Assembly: GCA_046315175.1 (NCBI GenBank)
Contig: JBKDBK010000037.1
Span: forward strand, 1 to 40,508
From: UBA8828 sp046315175
GTDB taxonomy: Bacteria > Verrucomicrobiota > Verrucomicrobiia > Opitutales > UBA953
Direction of reading: 5' to 3'
DNA length: 40,508 nucleotides
Below are positions 23,477 to 32,273 of this stretch, one piece after another. Under the pieces are notes generated by a model that saw nothing but the letters and a program-made list of their open reading frames with translations, searched no databases and was not told the origin of the DNA. Position 1 is the stretch's first letter. The number at the start of each line of letters is the position of its first letter. Position numbers and translations under genes: made by a program.

Positions 23477-26104
23477 ATGGCCAAGAAAGCCCCGCTCCGG
23501 CGCTCCGCCACCTTGGCCCGCCAGACCAGCGAAAGCCGCCCCATCCTCGCCCTCCTCCTCGCCCTCGCGGGAAGTTACCTGCTTGTGGCCATGGTCTTCC
23601 GCTCGGCCGACCAGCCCTGGCTCTTCCAATCCGCCCTCGAGCCCGTGCTCGGGATCCCGGCGGTCGACGCCGCCGACGCCACCCGCAGCTCCAACCCCTG
23701 CGGCGGCTTCGGCGCCCTCCTCGCCACCCTCGGCTTCGTCGCCTTCGGCCTCGCCGCCTTCCTCGCGCCCCTCTCCCTGCTCGTCGCCGCCTGGTTCGCC
23801 CTCAACCGCCGCGCGCACACGCTCTGGCCCGCCAAGGTCCTGCTCATGCTGGGCAGCCTCTTCCTCTTCGCCGCGCTCATGCACCTGTTCCTCGGCGCCG
23901 AGTCGGCCGCCGCCAACGAGAGCATGACCGCCTACGACCCCAAGGGCCCCGGCGGCCGCGTCGGGCTCTTCCTCATGGCTTACCCGCTTGAGCCGCTCGG
24001 CACGCTCGGGGCCTGGATCTTCCTCGTCCCCGCCTACGGCTTCTGCCTTCTCGGCATCCTCGCCGACGATCCCAAGGCCACCCTCGCGGCCTGGCTGGCG
24101 GAGATGCGCGACAGCTTCCTGCACTGGAACACCCGCCGCGCCGAGCTCGCCCGCCAGCGCGCCGAGGCCGCCCGCCGCGACGCCGCCGCCCGCGCCGAGG
24201 CGCAGCGCCTCGCCGCCGCCGTCCGGGGCGCCGCCGTTCTCACGGCGCCCGCCCCCCTCCCCATCGAGCCCGAGCCCGCCCCCGCTCCCGCCGCCCCGGC
24301 CGCCGCACCCGCCATCGAGACCGTCGACCCCCTCGATGTCGAGGTGGGCAATCCCGACCAGCCCGACGACGAGGACGAGGAGGCGCCCGCCGAGGGCCTC
24401 TCCGGCGTTCTCCCCGACAAGCCCGCCAAGGCGCCGCGCCTCAAGGCGGACCCCGATCCCAAGCCTCAGATTTCCGGCAAGATCGGCGTGACCAAGGGCG
24501 AGCGCATCGAGCGCGCCCCCGCCTCGCTCATTCCCAAGCGCCGCGGCGACTACATCTTCCCCACCCTCGACCTGCTCACGGCCGCGTCCGCCAAGGAGGC
24601 CGCCCGCGAGGACTACCGCCGCCGCGCCGGCGAGCTCATCCAGACCCTCAAGGAGTTCAAGGTCGACGTCGTCCCGGTCGATCCCGCCGCCGGCATCGAC
24701 GTCGGCATCCAGCAGGGCCCCTCCATCACGCGCTACGAGATCCGGCCCGCGCCCGGCGTCCGCATCGAGCGCATCGCCAACCTCCAGAACAACATCGCCA
24801 TGAACCTCATGGCGGAATCGGTCCGCATCCTCGCCCCCGTCCCGGGCAAGGGCACGGTCGGCATCGAGATTCCCAACACCGCGCGCCAGATCGTCGTCGC
24901 GCGCGACATCCTCGAGTCCAAGGCCTGGGTGGAGTTCGCCGGAGACCTGCCCGTCGTGCTCGGCGTCGACAGCGTCACCAACCGCCCGATCGTCCAGGAC
25001 CTCTCCAAGATGCCCCACGCCCTCATCGCCGGCTCCACCGGCCAGGGCAAGTCGGTCTGCATCAACACCCTCCTCGTCTCCCTCCTCTACCGGATGACGC
25101 CCGAGGACCTGCGCCTCATCCTCGTCGACCCCAAGGTCGTCGAGCTCCAGGTCTACAACGAGCTCCCCCACCTCCTCGTCCCCGTCGTCACCGACCCCAA
25201 GAAGGTCCCCGCCGCCCTCAAGTGGCTCATCTCCGAGATGGAGCGCCGGTACCGCATCTTCGCCGCGACCAACGTCCGCAACCTCGCCGGGTTCAACGCG
25301 CGCGTCGCCAAGGACGCCGCCGAGGCCGAGAAGGCCCGCCAGCAGGAGCTCGAGCTCACCCCCGAGGAGCGCGCCGCCGCCGCCCAAGCCGCCGCCGAGG
25401 CCGTGCCCGGCGAGATTGAGATCCCCAAGGAGAAGCTTCCCTGCGTCGTCTGCGTCATCGACGAGATGGCCGACCTCATGATGGTCGCCGCCAAGGATAT
25501 CGAGACCTCCGTCGCCCGCATCGCGCAGAAGGCCCGCGCCGCCGGCATCCACCTCGTCCTCGCCACCCAACGCCCGTCCACCGACGTCATCACCGGCCTC
25601 ATCAAGGCCAACCTCCCCACCCGCATCGCCTTCAAGGTCGCCGCCCTCGTCGACTCCCGCACCATCCTCGACGCCAAGGGCGCCGAGACCCTCGTCGGCA
25701 AAGGCGACATGCTCTACCTCGCCCCCGGCACCGCCACCCTCCAGCGCGTCCAGGGCGCCTTCATCTCCGACGAGGACGTCACCCGCATCGTCGCCTTCCT
25801 CCGCGAGAAGAACGGCGCGCCCGAGTTCGTCGCCGCCGTCCAGGACGCCCTCGACCGGGCCGACGACGACGGCGACGCCGGCGACGGCGGCGAGGGCGGC
25901 GGCGGACCCGAGGACGACCCCATGGCCGCCAAGGCCTGGGAAATCATCCGCTCCAGCAAGAAGGCCTCCGTCTCCTTCCTCCAGCGCCGCCTCTCCATCG
26001 GCTACGGCCGCGCCGCCCGCATCATCGACATCCTCGAGGAGCAGGGCTACATCGGCCCGGACAACGGCCCCGGGTCGCCCCGCGAGATCTTGCGCGACGA
26101 CTGA
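23477..26104 (+). CDS. ftsK: DNA translocase FtsK/SpoIIIE
   Basis: Septum-anchored DNA pump of 875 residues that moves chromosome ends and, in model systems, activates XerCD at dif. There are four N-terminal membrane helices (about 23-190) and a 160-residue Pro/Ala/Glu linker. The RecA-like motor has Walker A GSTGQGKSV from residue 519, Walker B VVCVIDEMADLMM near 660 and KARAAGIHLVLATQRPS. The C-terminal gamma winged-helix domain (about 812-870, SVSFLQRRLSIGYGRAARI) reads KOPS sequences in known homologues. ATG 23477 is 3 bp after the HAD gene. The last 43 bp are copied 93 bp downstream (see repeat entries). Confidence 0.97.
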   Translation: MAKKAPLRRSATLARQTSESRPILALLLALAGSYLLVAMVFRSADQPWLFQSALEPVLGIPAVDAADATRSSNPCGGFGALLATLGFVAFGLAAFLAPLSLLVAAWFALNRRAHTLWPAKVLLMLGSLFLFAALMHLFLGAESAAANESMTAYDPKGPGGRVGLFLMAYPLEPLGTLGAWIFLVPAYGFCLLGILADDPKATLAAWLAEMRDSFLHWNTRRAELARQRAEAARRDAAARAEAQRLAAAVRGAAVLTAPAPLPIEPEPAPAPAAPAAAPAIETVDPLDVEVGNPDQPDDEDEEAPAEGLSGVLPDKPAKAPRLKADPDPKPQISGKIGVTKGERIERAPASLIPKRRGDYIFPTLDLLTAASAKEAAREDYRRRAGELIQTLKEFKVDVVPVDPAAGIDVGIQQGPSITRYEIRPAPGVRIERIANLQNNIAMNLMAESVRILAPVPGKGTVGIEIPNTARQIVVARDILESKAWVEFAGDLPVVLGVDSVTNRPIVQDLSKMPHALIAGSTGQGKSVCINTLLVSLLYRMTPEDLRLILVDPKVVELQVYNELPHLLVPVVTDPKKVPAALKWLISEMERRYRIFAATNVRNLAGFNARVAKDAAEAEKARQQELELTPEERAAAAQAAAEAVPGEIEIPKEKLPCVVCVIDEMADLMMVAAKDIETSVARIAQKARAAGIHLVLATQRPSTDVITGLIKANLPTRIAFKVAALVDSRTILDAKGAETLVGKGDMLYLAPGTATLQRVQGAFISDEDVTRIVAFLREKNGAPEFVAAVQDALDRADDDGDAGDGGEGGGGPEDDPMAAKAWEIIRSSKKASVSFLQRRLSIGYGRAARIIDILEEQGYIGPDNGPGSPREILRDD
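26062..26104 (+). repeat. Copy 1 of a 43-bp direct repeat (ftsK 3' end)
   Basis: The final 43 bp of ftsK, including its stop codon, match 26155-26197 with two differences (41/43). The offset of 93 bp is a multiple of three. Confidence 0.85.
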
Positions 26105-26154
26105 CGCGCCCGGCTCCCCGCAGGCAAGCCACCTCGCCAGACCGAAGGCGCAGC

Positions 26155-26197
26155 CAACGGCCTCGGGTCGCCCCGCGAGATCCTGCGCGACGACTGA
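26155..26197 (+). repeat. Copy 2 of the 43-bp direct repeat, non-coding
   Basis: Repeats the ftsK end (CAACGGCC...GACGACTGA) after the real stop, in the same frame. One difference is silent (TTG to CTG) and the other would change Pro to Leu. The 50 bp between the copies shows no similarity, so this is not a simple tandem duplication. Confidence 0.85.
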
Positions 26198-26202
26198 GCG
26201 CG

Positions 26203-26516
26203 CGAGCGCAGGATACGAAGGAAGCGTAGGAGGCGCAGGGAGCGAAGGATGCGAAGGGAATGCGCGCGCTGCGGCAAGCGCGGTTACGGCGGCGCACCCT
26301 CGCTCCGCTCATTGCCTGGGGTAGGGCGGTTTCTCCGAAACCGCTTCCGCCCGCGCCGCCGTGCCCCTGCCATTGCGGTGCCCGCGGCACACCCTGGCCC
26401 CGCTTGCCCGCGGATACCGCAGCCCCCGCTGCTCCTTCGCTTCCTTCGCATCCTGCTTCTTATCCCGCCTTCCATCGTCCGACTCCTCCGCCCCCTCCGC
26501 GACCTCCGCCACTTAC
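26203..26516. repeat. Intergenic inverted-repeat element A (between ftsK and the DMT gene)
   Basis: This fills the 414-bp convergent gap, in which no gene is supported. A GA-rich arm made of degenerate GCGAAGGA units (26205-26258) and a CT-rich arm (26430-26515) face each other. Within them 26208-26232 and 26432-26456 are inverted copies matching at 23 of 25 positions. The core holds a TGGGGTAGGGC box and a hairpin with a TCC loop. Both flanking genes therefore end in transcripts that run into purine-rich sequence. The architecture recurs at 32003-32416. Confidence 0.8.
26326..26344. other. Hairpin in element A core
   Basis: GCGGTTTC, loop TCC, GAAACCGC: a perfect 8-bp stem right after GTAGG. 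The TCC loop closed by C-G is shared with the hairpin at 32259-32273. Confidence 0.7.
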
Positions 26517-26518
26517 CG

Positions 26519-26884
26519 CTATCCCTTGTCAGGCCTAAAGATAAAGAACACCGCGCCGAGCAGGCAGAGGAAGGCCCAGAGGAAATCCCACCGCCACCGC
26601 TCGCCCATGAAAAGCAGCAGGAAGGGCACGAACACCGTCAGCGTCACCACCTCCTGGATCACCTTCAGCTGGGCGCCGCTCAGCCCACCCGCGTAGCCGA
26701 TGCGATTCGCCGGCACCATCACCGCGTATTCTGCCGCCGCGATCAGCCAGCTCGCCAGCGCCGCGATCCACCAAGGCCGGTCCGCCATCGTGCGCAGGTG
26801 GCCGTACCAGGCGTAGGTCATGAAGCAGTTGGATACCGCGAGGAGTCCGATTGTCGTGAGAAGCGTGCCGAGCGAGGGGGTCAT
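26519..26884 (-). CDS. Small DMT-type membrane protein (DUF486 family)
   Basis: Inner-membrane protein of 121 residues with four predicted helices, the size of the DUF486 branch of the drug/metabolite transporter superfamily. Segments are LGTLLTTIGLLAVSNCFMTYAWYGHL, PWWIAALASWLIAAAEYAVMVPANRIG, LKVIQEVVTLTVFVPFLLLFMGE and DFLWAFLCLLGAVFFIF. The central PANRIGYAGGLSGAQLKVIQE matches the conserved stretch of this family. Transport substrate is unknown; four-helix relatives often work as dimers. It ends in TAG at 26519, directly against element A, and diverges from the carbonic anhydrase gene with a 65-bp gap. Confidence 0.9.
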   Translation of the reverse strand: MTPSLGTLLTTIGLLAVSNCFMTYAWYGHLRTMADRPWWIAALASWLIAAAEYAVMVPANRIGYAGGLSGAQLKVIQEVVTLTVFVPFLLLFMGERWRWDFLWAFLCLLGAVFFIFRPDKG

Positions 26885-26949
26885 GCCCCATCCCTACTCG
26901 GCGGGAAAAGGGCTTGCAACCGAGTCCCTCGCGGGACGGGATTCCCTCG

Positions 26950-27597
26950 ATGCCCCTCATTGCCAAGCTCTTCGACCAGAACCGAGCCTGGTCCGAGGAC
27001 ATGCGCCGCTCCCAGCCGGGATTCTTCGAGACCCTTTCCCGGCAGCAGAGCCCCAAGTATCTCTGGATCGGCTGCTCCGACAGCCGCGTCCCAGCCAACG
27101 AGATCGTCGGCCTCCTCCCGGGCGAGCTCTTCGTCCACCGCAACGTCGCCAACGTCGTCGTCCATTCCGACCTCAACTGCCTTTCCGTCATCCAGTACGC
27201 CGTCGAGACCCTCAAGGTTGAGCACATCATCGTCTGCGGCCACTACGGCTGCGGCGGGGTCCAGGCCGCCTTGGAGAACCGGCGGCTCGGGCTGATCGAC
27301 AACTGGCTCCGCCACATCCGCGACGTCCACCACAAGCACGCCCTCTCCGTCGAGTCCGTCCTCGGCCCCGCCAAGCTCGACACCCTCTGCGAGCTCAACG
27401 TCGTCGAGCAGGCCCTCCATGTCTGCCAGACCAGCATTGTCCAGGACGCCTGGGCGCGCGGCGCCAAGCTCGGCGTGCACGCCTGGATCTACGGGCTCAC
27501 CGACGGCCAGGTCAAGGACCTCGGTCTCAACGTCAAGCGCGCCGAGGACCTCACGCCCGCCTACGGCCAGGTGCTGGCCCGCTACCGCGCGGCCTGA
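26950..27597 (+). CDS. can: Beta-class carbonic anhydrase
   Basis: Zinc enzyme of 215 residues that interconverts CO2 and bicarbonate, probably cytoplasmic since no signal peptide is seen. Zinc ligands are C42 in WIGCSDSRVPA, H98 and C101 in VCGHYGCGG, and the catalytic D44-R46 dyad is present. The length and the start MPLIAKLFDQNRAWSE match the Escherichia coli Can type. ATG 26950 is preferred over 26914. Downstream radC lies after 61 bp on the same strand. No regulatory site stands out in the short divergent gap upstream. Confidence 0.95.
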   Translation: MPLIAKLFDQNRAWSEDMRRSQPGFFETLSRQQSPKYLWIGCSDSRVPANEIVGLLPGELFVHRNVANVVVHSDLNCLSVIQYAVETLKVEHIIVCGHYGCGGVQAALENRRLGLIDNWLRHIRDVHHKHALSVESVLGPAKLDTLCELNVVEQALHVCQTSIVQDAWARGAKLGVHAWIYGLTDGQVKDLGLNVKRAEDLTPAYGQVLARYRAA

Positions 27598-27658
27598 GGA
27601 CAAATCCCTGGGTAAAGGGGGCGCTCGCCCGCCCCGCTTCCGGCCGTTGGCTGGCTGC

Positions 27659-28327
27659 ATGACCGCCGACGACCTGCCCCGCGCCCGCCTCCGCCGCCTC
27701 GGCCCCCGCGCCCTCCTCGACGCCGAGCTCATCGCCCTCCTGCTCGGCCCCGCGCCCTCCGACGGCGTCGCCGCCGAGTTGCTCCGCCAAGCCGGCGACC
27801 TCGCCGCCCTCTCTTCCTGGGAGATGCCTGACTTCGCCCGCGTGCCCGGTCTCGGCCCCGCCAAGGCCGCCGAACTCGTCGCCGCCCTCGAGGTCGGCCG
27901 CCGCATGCGCGAGCGCGCTCACGATCCCGGTGAGCGGCTCGACGCCCCCGCCAAGGTCTGGGCGCGCGTCGAGCCCCTTGCCGCCGGGCTCGCGGTCGAG
28001 AAATGCTGGGTCCTCTGCCTCAACCGCCGCAACCGCCTCCTCGGGCTCCATGAGATCAGCTCCGGCACCGCCACCAGCTCCCTCCTCCACCCGCGCGAGG
28101 TCTTCCGGCAGGCCCTCCGCCATGCCGCCTCCGCCGTCATTGTCGCCCACAACCATCCCAGCGGCGACCCCGCCCCGAGCCACGCGGATCGCGCCGTCAC
28201 GCGCCAGCTGGCCGAAGCCGGCCGCGTCGTCGGCGTCGAGCTGCTCGACCATGTCGTCGTCGGCCGCCCCGAGTCCGACCCCGCCGCCAAGGGCTGGTTC
28301 AGCTTCGGCGAGGCCGGCCTCATCTGA
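27659..28327 (+). CDS. radC: RadC-family JAB/MPN-domain protein
   Basis: Protein of 222 residues with the RadC layout. The N-terminal part carries a helix-hairpin-helix (FARVPGLGPAKAAELVAALE, 59-78). The C-terminal JAMM metalloprotease-like domain has H165-N-H167-PSGD170 and a candidate catalytic Glu in LAVEKCWVLCLN. Despite its name, RadC's role in DNA repair is doubtful and its substrate is not settled. ATG 27659 gives MTADDLPRARLRRLGPRAL, the usual family start (ERPRERLLxxGxxxL). It follows the carbonic anhydrase gene and precedes the DUF1592 gene by 35 bp. Confidence 0.93.
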   Translation: MTADDLPRARLRRLGPRALLDAELIALLLGPAPSDGVAAELLRQAGDLAALSSWEMPDFARVPGLGPAKAAELVAALEVGRRMRERAHDPGERLDAPAKVWARVEPLAAGLAVEKCWVLCLNRRNRLLGLHEISSGTATSSLLHPREVFRQALRHAASAVIVAHNHPSGDPAPSHADRAVTRQLAEAGRVVGVELLDHVVVGRPESDPAAKGWFSFGEAGLI

Positions 28328-28362
28328 CGGAACCCCATGCGCCTTCCGCGGGTCTTTTCCAG

Positions 28363-30690
28363 GTGCCCCGCCCGCCCCTCATCGCCGCCTTGCTCGGCGG
28401 ATTGGCCCTTGCCGTCTGGCTGACCCCTCGCCGTTGGGCCGAGCCGGTTCTCGGGCCCCGCGAGGGTGCGGCCGTCTACCGCCAGGATTGCGCCAGCTGC
28501 CACGGTCCGGCCGGAGAGGGCGTCGCGGGCAAGGCCGACGAGGCTCTCTTCGGCGAGAAAACCATCCCCGCCCTTGCCCGCTATATCCACAGCGAGATGC
28601 CCGAGGACAACCCAGGCTCGCTTTCCCAGGCCGAGGCGGCGGCCGTCGCCGCCTATGTGCACGACGCCTTCTACTCAAGCGAGGCCCGCGCCCGCAACCA
28701 CCCTCCCCGCGTCACGCTCGCTCACCTGACCTCGCGACAGTACCAGCACACCCTGTCCGACCTGCTTGGTTCCTTCCGCAAGGAGCGCCAGCCTCGCGGG
28801 CGAGGCGGGCTCACCGCGACCTACCATGACTCCGATGGCATGAACCGGCACGCCCGCAAGGTGCTCACCCGCAACGAGCCCTCGGCCGGCCTCGACCTCG
28901 GCGCCCGCGCGCCCCTGCCTGGCATGAAGGCCGACCAATTCGCCGTCGACTGGACCGGCGCCGTCTTCGCTCCCGACAGCGGGGAGTATGGCTGGCGCCT
29001 CACCACGCCCAACGGCGCCCGTCTCTACCTCAACACCCCTGTCGCCGCCAACGAGTCCGTGGCGGCGGAGGAGGGGCCTCTCGGACGGGCGCCGACCATC
29101 GACCTCAACGTCAGCTCGGGCCAGCTGCGCTCCGCCGAGGCCCACGTGTCCCTGCTCGGCGGCCGCTGGTACCCCCTGCGGCTCAATTTCTTCAAGTTCA
29201 AGGACAAGTCCGCCTCGCTTCGCCTCGAGTGGCGGCCGCCCGGCGGCGTCTGGTCGCCCGTCCCTGCCGACCATCTCTCCCCGGAGGCAGCCTCCCGCGC
29301 CGACATCATCGACCTCGACTTGCCGGCCGACGATTCCAGCTTGGGCTATGAGCGCGGCACCGGCGTCTCCCGCGCCTGGGTCGACGCCATGGCGCGCGGC
29401 GCCTTCCTCGCCGCCGCCCACCTCGAGCCCAAGCTGCCCGAGTACGCCGGCTACAAGGAGGGCGCACCCGACCGCGCCGACCGCCTGCGCGACTTCTGCC
29501 TCCGCCTCGCCGAGCGCGCCTACCGCCGCCCCCTCGACGCCGTCCGCCGCGCCCCCATCGAGCGCCTCTTCGCCGAACCCGGCAGCCCCGAGCTCGCCGC
29601 CCGCCGGGCCATCGTCCACATCCTCTCCTCGCCGCACTTCCTCTACCCCGAGGTCGCCGGCTCGGACGGGCACGCCGTGGCCACCCGCCTTGCCCTCGCC
29701 CTTTGGGACTCCCTGCCCGACACCCCCTTGCTCGCCGCCGCCGCCAAGGGCGAGCTCGCCACCCCCGATCAGGTGCGCGCACACGCCCGCCGGATGATGG
29801 CCGATCCCCGCGCCCGCGCCAAGCTGCGCGACGCCCTCCAACGCTGGCTGCACGTGGAGACCGACGCCGAGATCAGCAAGGACCCCAAGGCGCATCCGGG
29901 GTTCGACGCCGCCCTGGCGGCCGACCTCCGCTCCTCCCTCGACCGCCTCGTCGAGGGCATCGTCTGGTCCGACACCTCCGACTATCGGCGCCTCCTCCTT
30001 GACGAGACCGTGCCCATGAACCGTCGGGTCGCCGCCTTCTACGGCGCACAAGTCCCGGACGACGGGGCCTTCCACCCCGTCCGGCTCGACCCGGGTCTCC
30101 GCGCCGGCGTCCTCACCCATCCCTACCTGCTCTCCGCCTTCGCCTACCACAAGTCCACCTCACCCATCCACCGCGGCGTCTTCGTCACGCGCAACATCCT
30201 CGGCCGCACCCTCCGCCCTCCGCCCATGGCCATCGCTTTCATGGACGACTCATTCGACCCCTCGCTCACCATGCGGGAGAAGGTGTCCCAGCTCACCGGC
30301 AAGCCCGCCTGCATGTCCTGCCACGTCACCATCAACCCCCTCGGCTTCAGCTTTGAGCGATTCGACGCCGTGGGCCGCCTGCGCGCGACCGACAACGCCA
30401 AGCCCGTCGACGACCGCGCCGAGTACACCGACGCCTCCGGCGTCACCCACTCCCTGCGCGGCGCGCGCGACGTGGCCCTTCACGCCGCCGACAGCCCCGG
30501 CGGCCAGGAAGGCTTCGTGCGCAGCCTCTTCCACTCGCTCGTCAAGCAGGAGCCCGGCGCCTACGGGCCCGACACCATCGCCCGGCTCGGCGATCGCTTC
30601 CGCGCCGACCGCCTCCATGTCCGCCATCTCGCCATCGAGATCGCCGTCCTCGCCGCCCTTCACGCCCCCGCCACCCCCGCTCCCCGATGA
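28363..30690 (+). CDS. DUF1592-type multidomain cytochrome with PA14-like insert
   Basis: Exported protein of 775 residues of a type common in Planctomycetota and Verrucomicrobiota. It has an N-terminal membrane or signal segment (PLIAALLGGLALAVWL). A cytochrome c domain with C43-AS-C46-H47 follows, then a DUF1587-like motif (LTSRQYQHTLSDLLG, 122-136) and a PA14-like beta region (149-305, AVFAPDSGEYGWRL...ARLYLN). DUF1592, DUF1588 (SPIHRGVFVTRNILGRTLRPPP) and DUF1585-like parts complete it. A second heme-type motif C650-MS-C653-H654 lies in DUF1588. The start is GTG. The stop overlaps the DUF1552 gene by 4 bp. The function is unknown; periplasmic redox or polysaccharide-linked roles have been suggested for such families. 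Confidence 0.92.
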   Translation: MPRPPLIAALLGGLALAVWLTPRRWAEPVLGPREGAAVYRQDCASCHGPAGEGVAGKADEALFGEKTIPALARYIHSEMPEDNPGSLSQAEAAAVAAYVHDAFYSSEARARNHPPRVTLAHLTSRQYQHTLSDLLGSFRKERQPRGRGGLTATYHDSDGMNRHARKVLTRNEPSAGLDLGARAPLPGMKADQFAVDWTGAVFAPDSGEYGWRLTTPNGARLYLNTPVAANESVAAEEGPLGRAPTIDLNVSSGQLRSAEAHVSLLGGRWYPLRLNFFKFKDKSASLRLEWRPPGGVWSPVPADHLSPEAASRADIIDLDLPADDSSLGYERGTGVSRAWVDAMARGAFLAAAHLEPKLPEYAGYKEGAPDRADRLRDFCLRLAERAYRRPLDAVRRAPIERLFAEPGSPELAARRAIVHILSSPHFLYPEVAGSDGHAVATRLALALWDSLPDTPLLAAAAKGELATPDQVRAHARRMMADPRARAKLRDALQRWLHVETDAEISKDPKAHPGFDAALAADLRSSLDRLVEGIVWSDTSDYRRLLLDETVPMNRRVAAFYGAQVPDDGAFHPVRLDPGLRAGVLTHPYLLSAFAYHKSTSPIHRGVFVTRNILGRTLRPPPMAIAFMDDSFDPSLTMREKVSQLTGKPACMSCHVTINPLGFSFERFDAVGRLRATDNAKPVDDRAEYTDASGVTHSLRGARDVALHAADSPGGQEGFVRSLFHSLVKQEPGAYGPDTIARLGDRFRADRLHVRHLAIEIAVLAALHAPATPAPR

Positions 30691-31997
30691 CCCTCCAGCA
30701 CCGCCGCGACTTTCTCCGCAAGCTCGGCCTCTCCGCCGCTCTCCTGCCTCTCCTCTCCGGCGCACGCCTTGGCGCGGAGTCGCCCACCGGACGCCCCCGC
30801 CGCGTCATCTTCCTCTTCACCCCCAATGGGACCGTGCCGCCCGCCTTCTGGCCCGACGAGGAGGGGGCGGACTTCCGCCTCAAGCCCATCCTTCGCCCCC
30901 TCGCGCCCTTCAAGGACCGCCTCCTCACACTCAAGGGCATCAGCAACAGCGTCCGAGGCGACGGCGACTCGCACATGCGCGGCATGAGCTGCCTCCTCAC
31001 CGGCATCGAGCTCTTCCCCGGCAACATCATGGGCGGGGGCGGCGCGCCCGCCGGCTGGGCCAGCGGGCCCTCCCTCGACCAGGAACTCGCCCGCCACCTC
31101 CAGTCCCAACCCGCCACCCGCACCCGCCTCGGCTCCCTCGAGATCGGCGTCGCCGTTCCCAACCGTGCCGACCCCTGGACCCGCTGGAGCTACCTCGGAC
31201 CCAACCAGCCCGTCGCCCCCATCTCCAGCCCCTACGCCCTCTTCGATCGCCTCTATGGCAGCAACAAGGACGCCGAGAGCCTCGTCTCCGTCCTCGACGG
31301 TCTGCGCGGCGACCTCGCCACCGCTTCCCGAGCCGCCGACCCGGCCGATCGCGACACCCTCGACCGCCACGCCACCGCCCTCCGCGCCCTCGAGCGCGAC
31401 CTGCGCGACCAGTCCAAGGCCGCCGCCCTCAAGATACCCCAGCCCCCGAAGGCGGGCCTCGCCCTTGAGAACGACGCCATTCCGGAGGTCACGCGCATGC
31501 AGACCGAGCTCCTCATCAGCGCCTTCGCCAACGACATGGCCCGCGTCGCCACCTTCCAGTTCACCAACTCCGTCGGCAACGCCCGCATGCGCTGGCTCGG
31601 CGTCGAGGAAGGCCACCACGAGCTCTCCCACGACCCCGACCTCAACACCGGCTCCGTCGAGAAGCTCACCAAGATCAACACCTGGCTCGCCGAACAGGTC
31701 GCCCATCTCGCCAAGCGCCTCCAGGAGACACCCGAGCCCGCCGGACAGGGCAACATGCTCGACCACACCACGATCGTCTGGACCAACGAGCTCGGCAAAG
31801 GCAACAGCCACACCCTCGAGGACATCCCCTTCGTCCTCGTCGGCGGCGGCCTCGGCTTCCGCACCGGGCGCTCCCTTCGCTACAAGCGCGCGCCCCACAA
31901 CCGCCTCCTTCTCGCCCTCGCCCACGCATTCGGGCGCACCGCCCCCATCTTCGGCAATCCCCGCCTCTGCGTCGACGGCCCGCTGAATCTGGCCTGA
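30687..31997 (+). CDS. DUF1552 family exported protein
   Basis: Protein of 436 residues with a twin-arginine-like leader (QHRRDFLRKLGLSAALLPLLSG), so Tat export in a folded state is likely. The body matches DUF1552: RRVIFLFTPNGTVPPAFWP near the start, SHMRGMSCLLTGIEL, RWSYLGPNQPVAPISSPYAL, a helical DRHATALRALERDL region, FTNSVGNARMRWLG, and a C-terminal LLALAHAFG. The DUF1592/DUF1552 pairing is a recurrent gene couple in this bacterial group. The genes overlap by ATGA, so a physical complex is plausible. No catalytic residues are established for the family. Confidence 0.92.
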   Translation: MTLQHRRDFLRKLGLSAALLPLLSGARLGAESPTGRPRRVIFLFTPNGTVPPAFWPDEEGADFRLKPILRPLAPFKDRLLTLKGISNSVRGDGDSHMRGMSCLLTGIELFPGNIMGGGGAPAGWASGPSLDQELARHLQSQPATRTRLGSLEIGVAVPNRADPWTRWSYLGPNQPVAPISSPYALFDRLYGSNKDAESLVSVLDGLRGDLATASRAADPADRDTLDRHATALRALERDLRDQSKAAALKIPQPPKAGLALENDAIPEVTRMQTELLISAFANDMARVATFQFTNSVGNARMRWLGVEEGHHELSHDPDLNTGSVEKLTKINTWLAEQVAHLAKRLQETPEPAGQGNMLDHTTIVWTNELGKGNSHTLEDIPFVLVGGGLGFRTGRSLRYKRAPHNRLLLALAHAFGRTAPIFGNPRLCVDGPLNLA

Positions 31998-32219
31998 GTC
32001 AGAACGAGGCGCAGGAGGCGCAGGAGGCGAAGGATTCGGAGGTGGCGGAGGGAAAGGCAGGATGGGGGCGAAGGATGCGAAGGAGAAGGAGAAGAGGACA
32101 GGGCAGGGGATTAAACGGATGAAAGGATGTTCGCGACGGTGACTCCTCGGAGACGCGGTCTCCCCCTTGATGTCGCCTTGCCGCTGTCCAGCCTCCGTGC
32201 CCTCCGCCGATCTGGGTAG

Positions 32220-32240
32220 GGCCGCTGCGCCGCAACGGCC
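32220..32240. other. Hairpin 1 in element B core
   Basis: GGCCGCTGC, loop GCC, GCAACGGCC: a 9-bp stem with one C-A mismatch, directly after GGGTAG. Confidence 0.6.
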
Positions 32241-32258
32241 GCCTGCATTGCGTGGGGA

Positions 32259-32273
32259 CGTCTCTCCGAGACG
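32259..32273. other. Hairpin 2 in element B core
   Basis: CGTCTC, loop TCC, GAGACG: a perfect 6-bp stem, extendable by two G-C pairs past one mismatch. It shares the C-TCC-G tip with element A. Confidence 0.6.

Noticed and set aside
26203..26516. CRISPR array or short protein genes in the GA/CT-rich gap
   Set aside because: Units are degenerate and ~9 bp with no unique spacers; short open frames there give only Arg/Ala/Pro/Ser low-complexity peptides.
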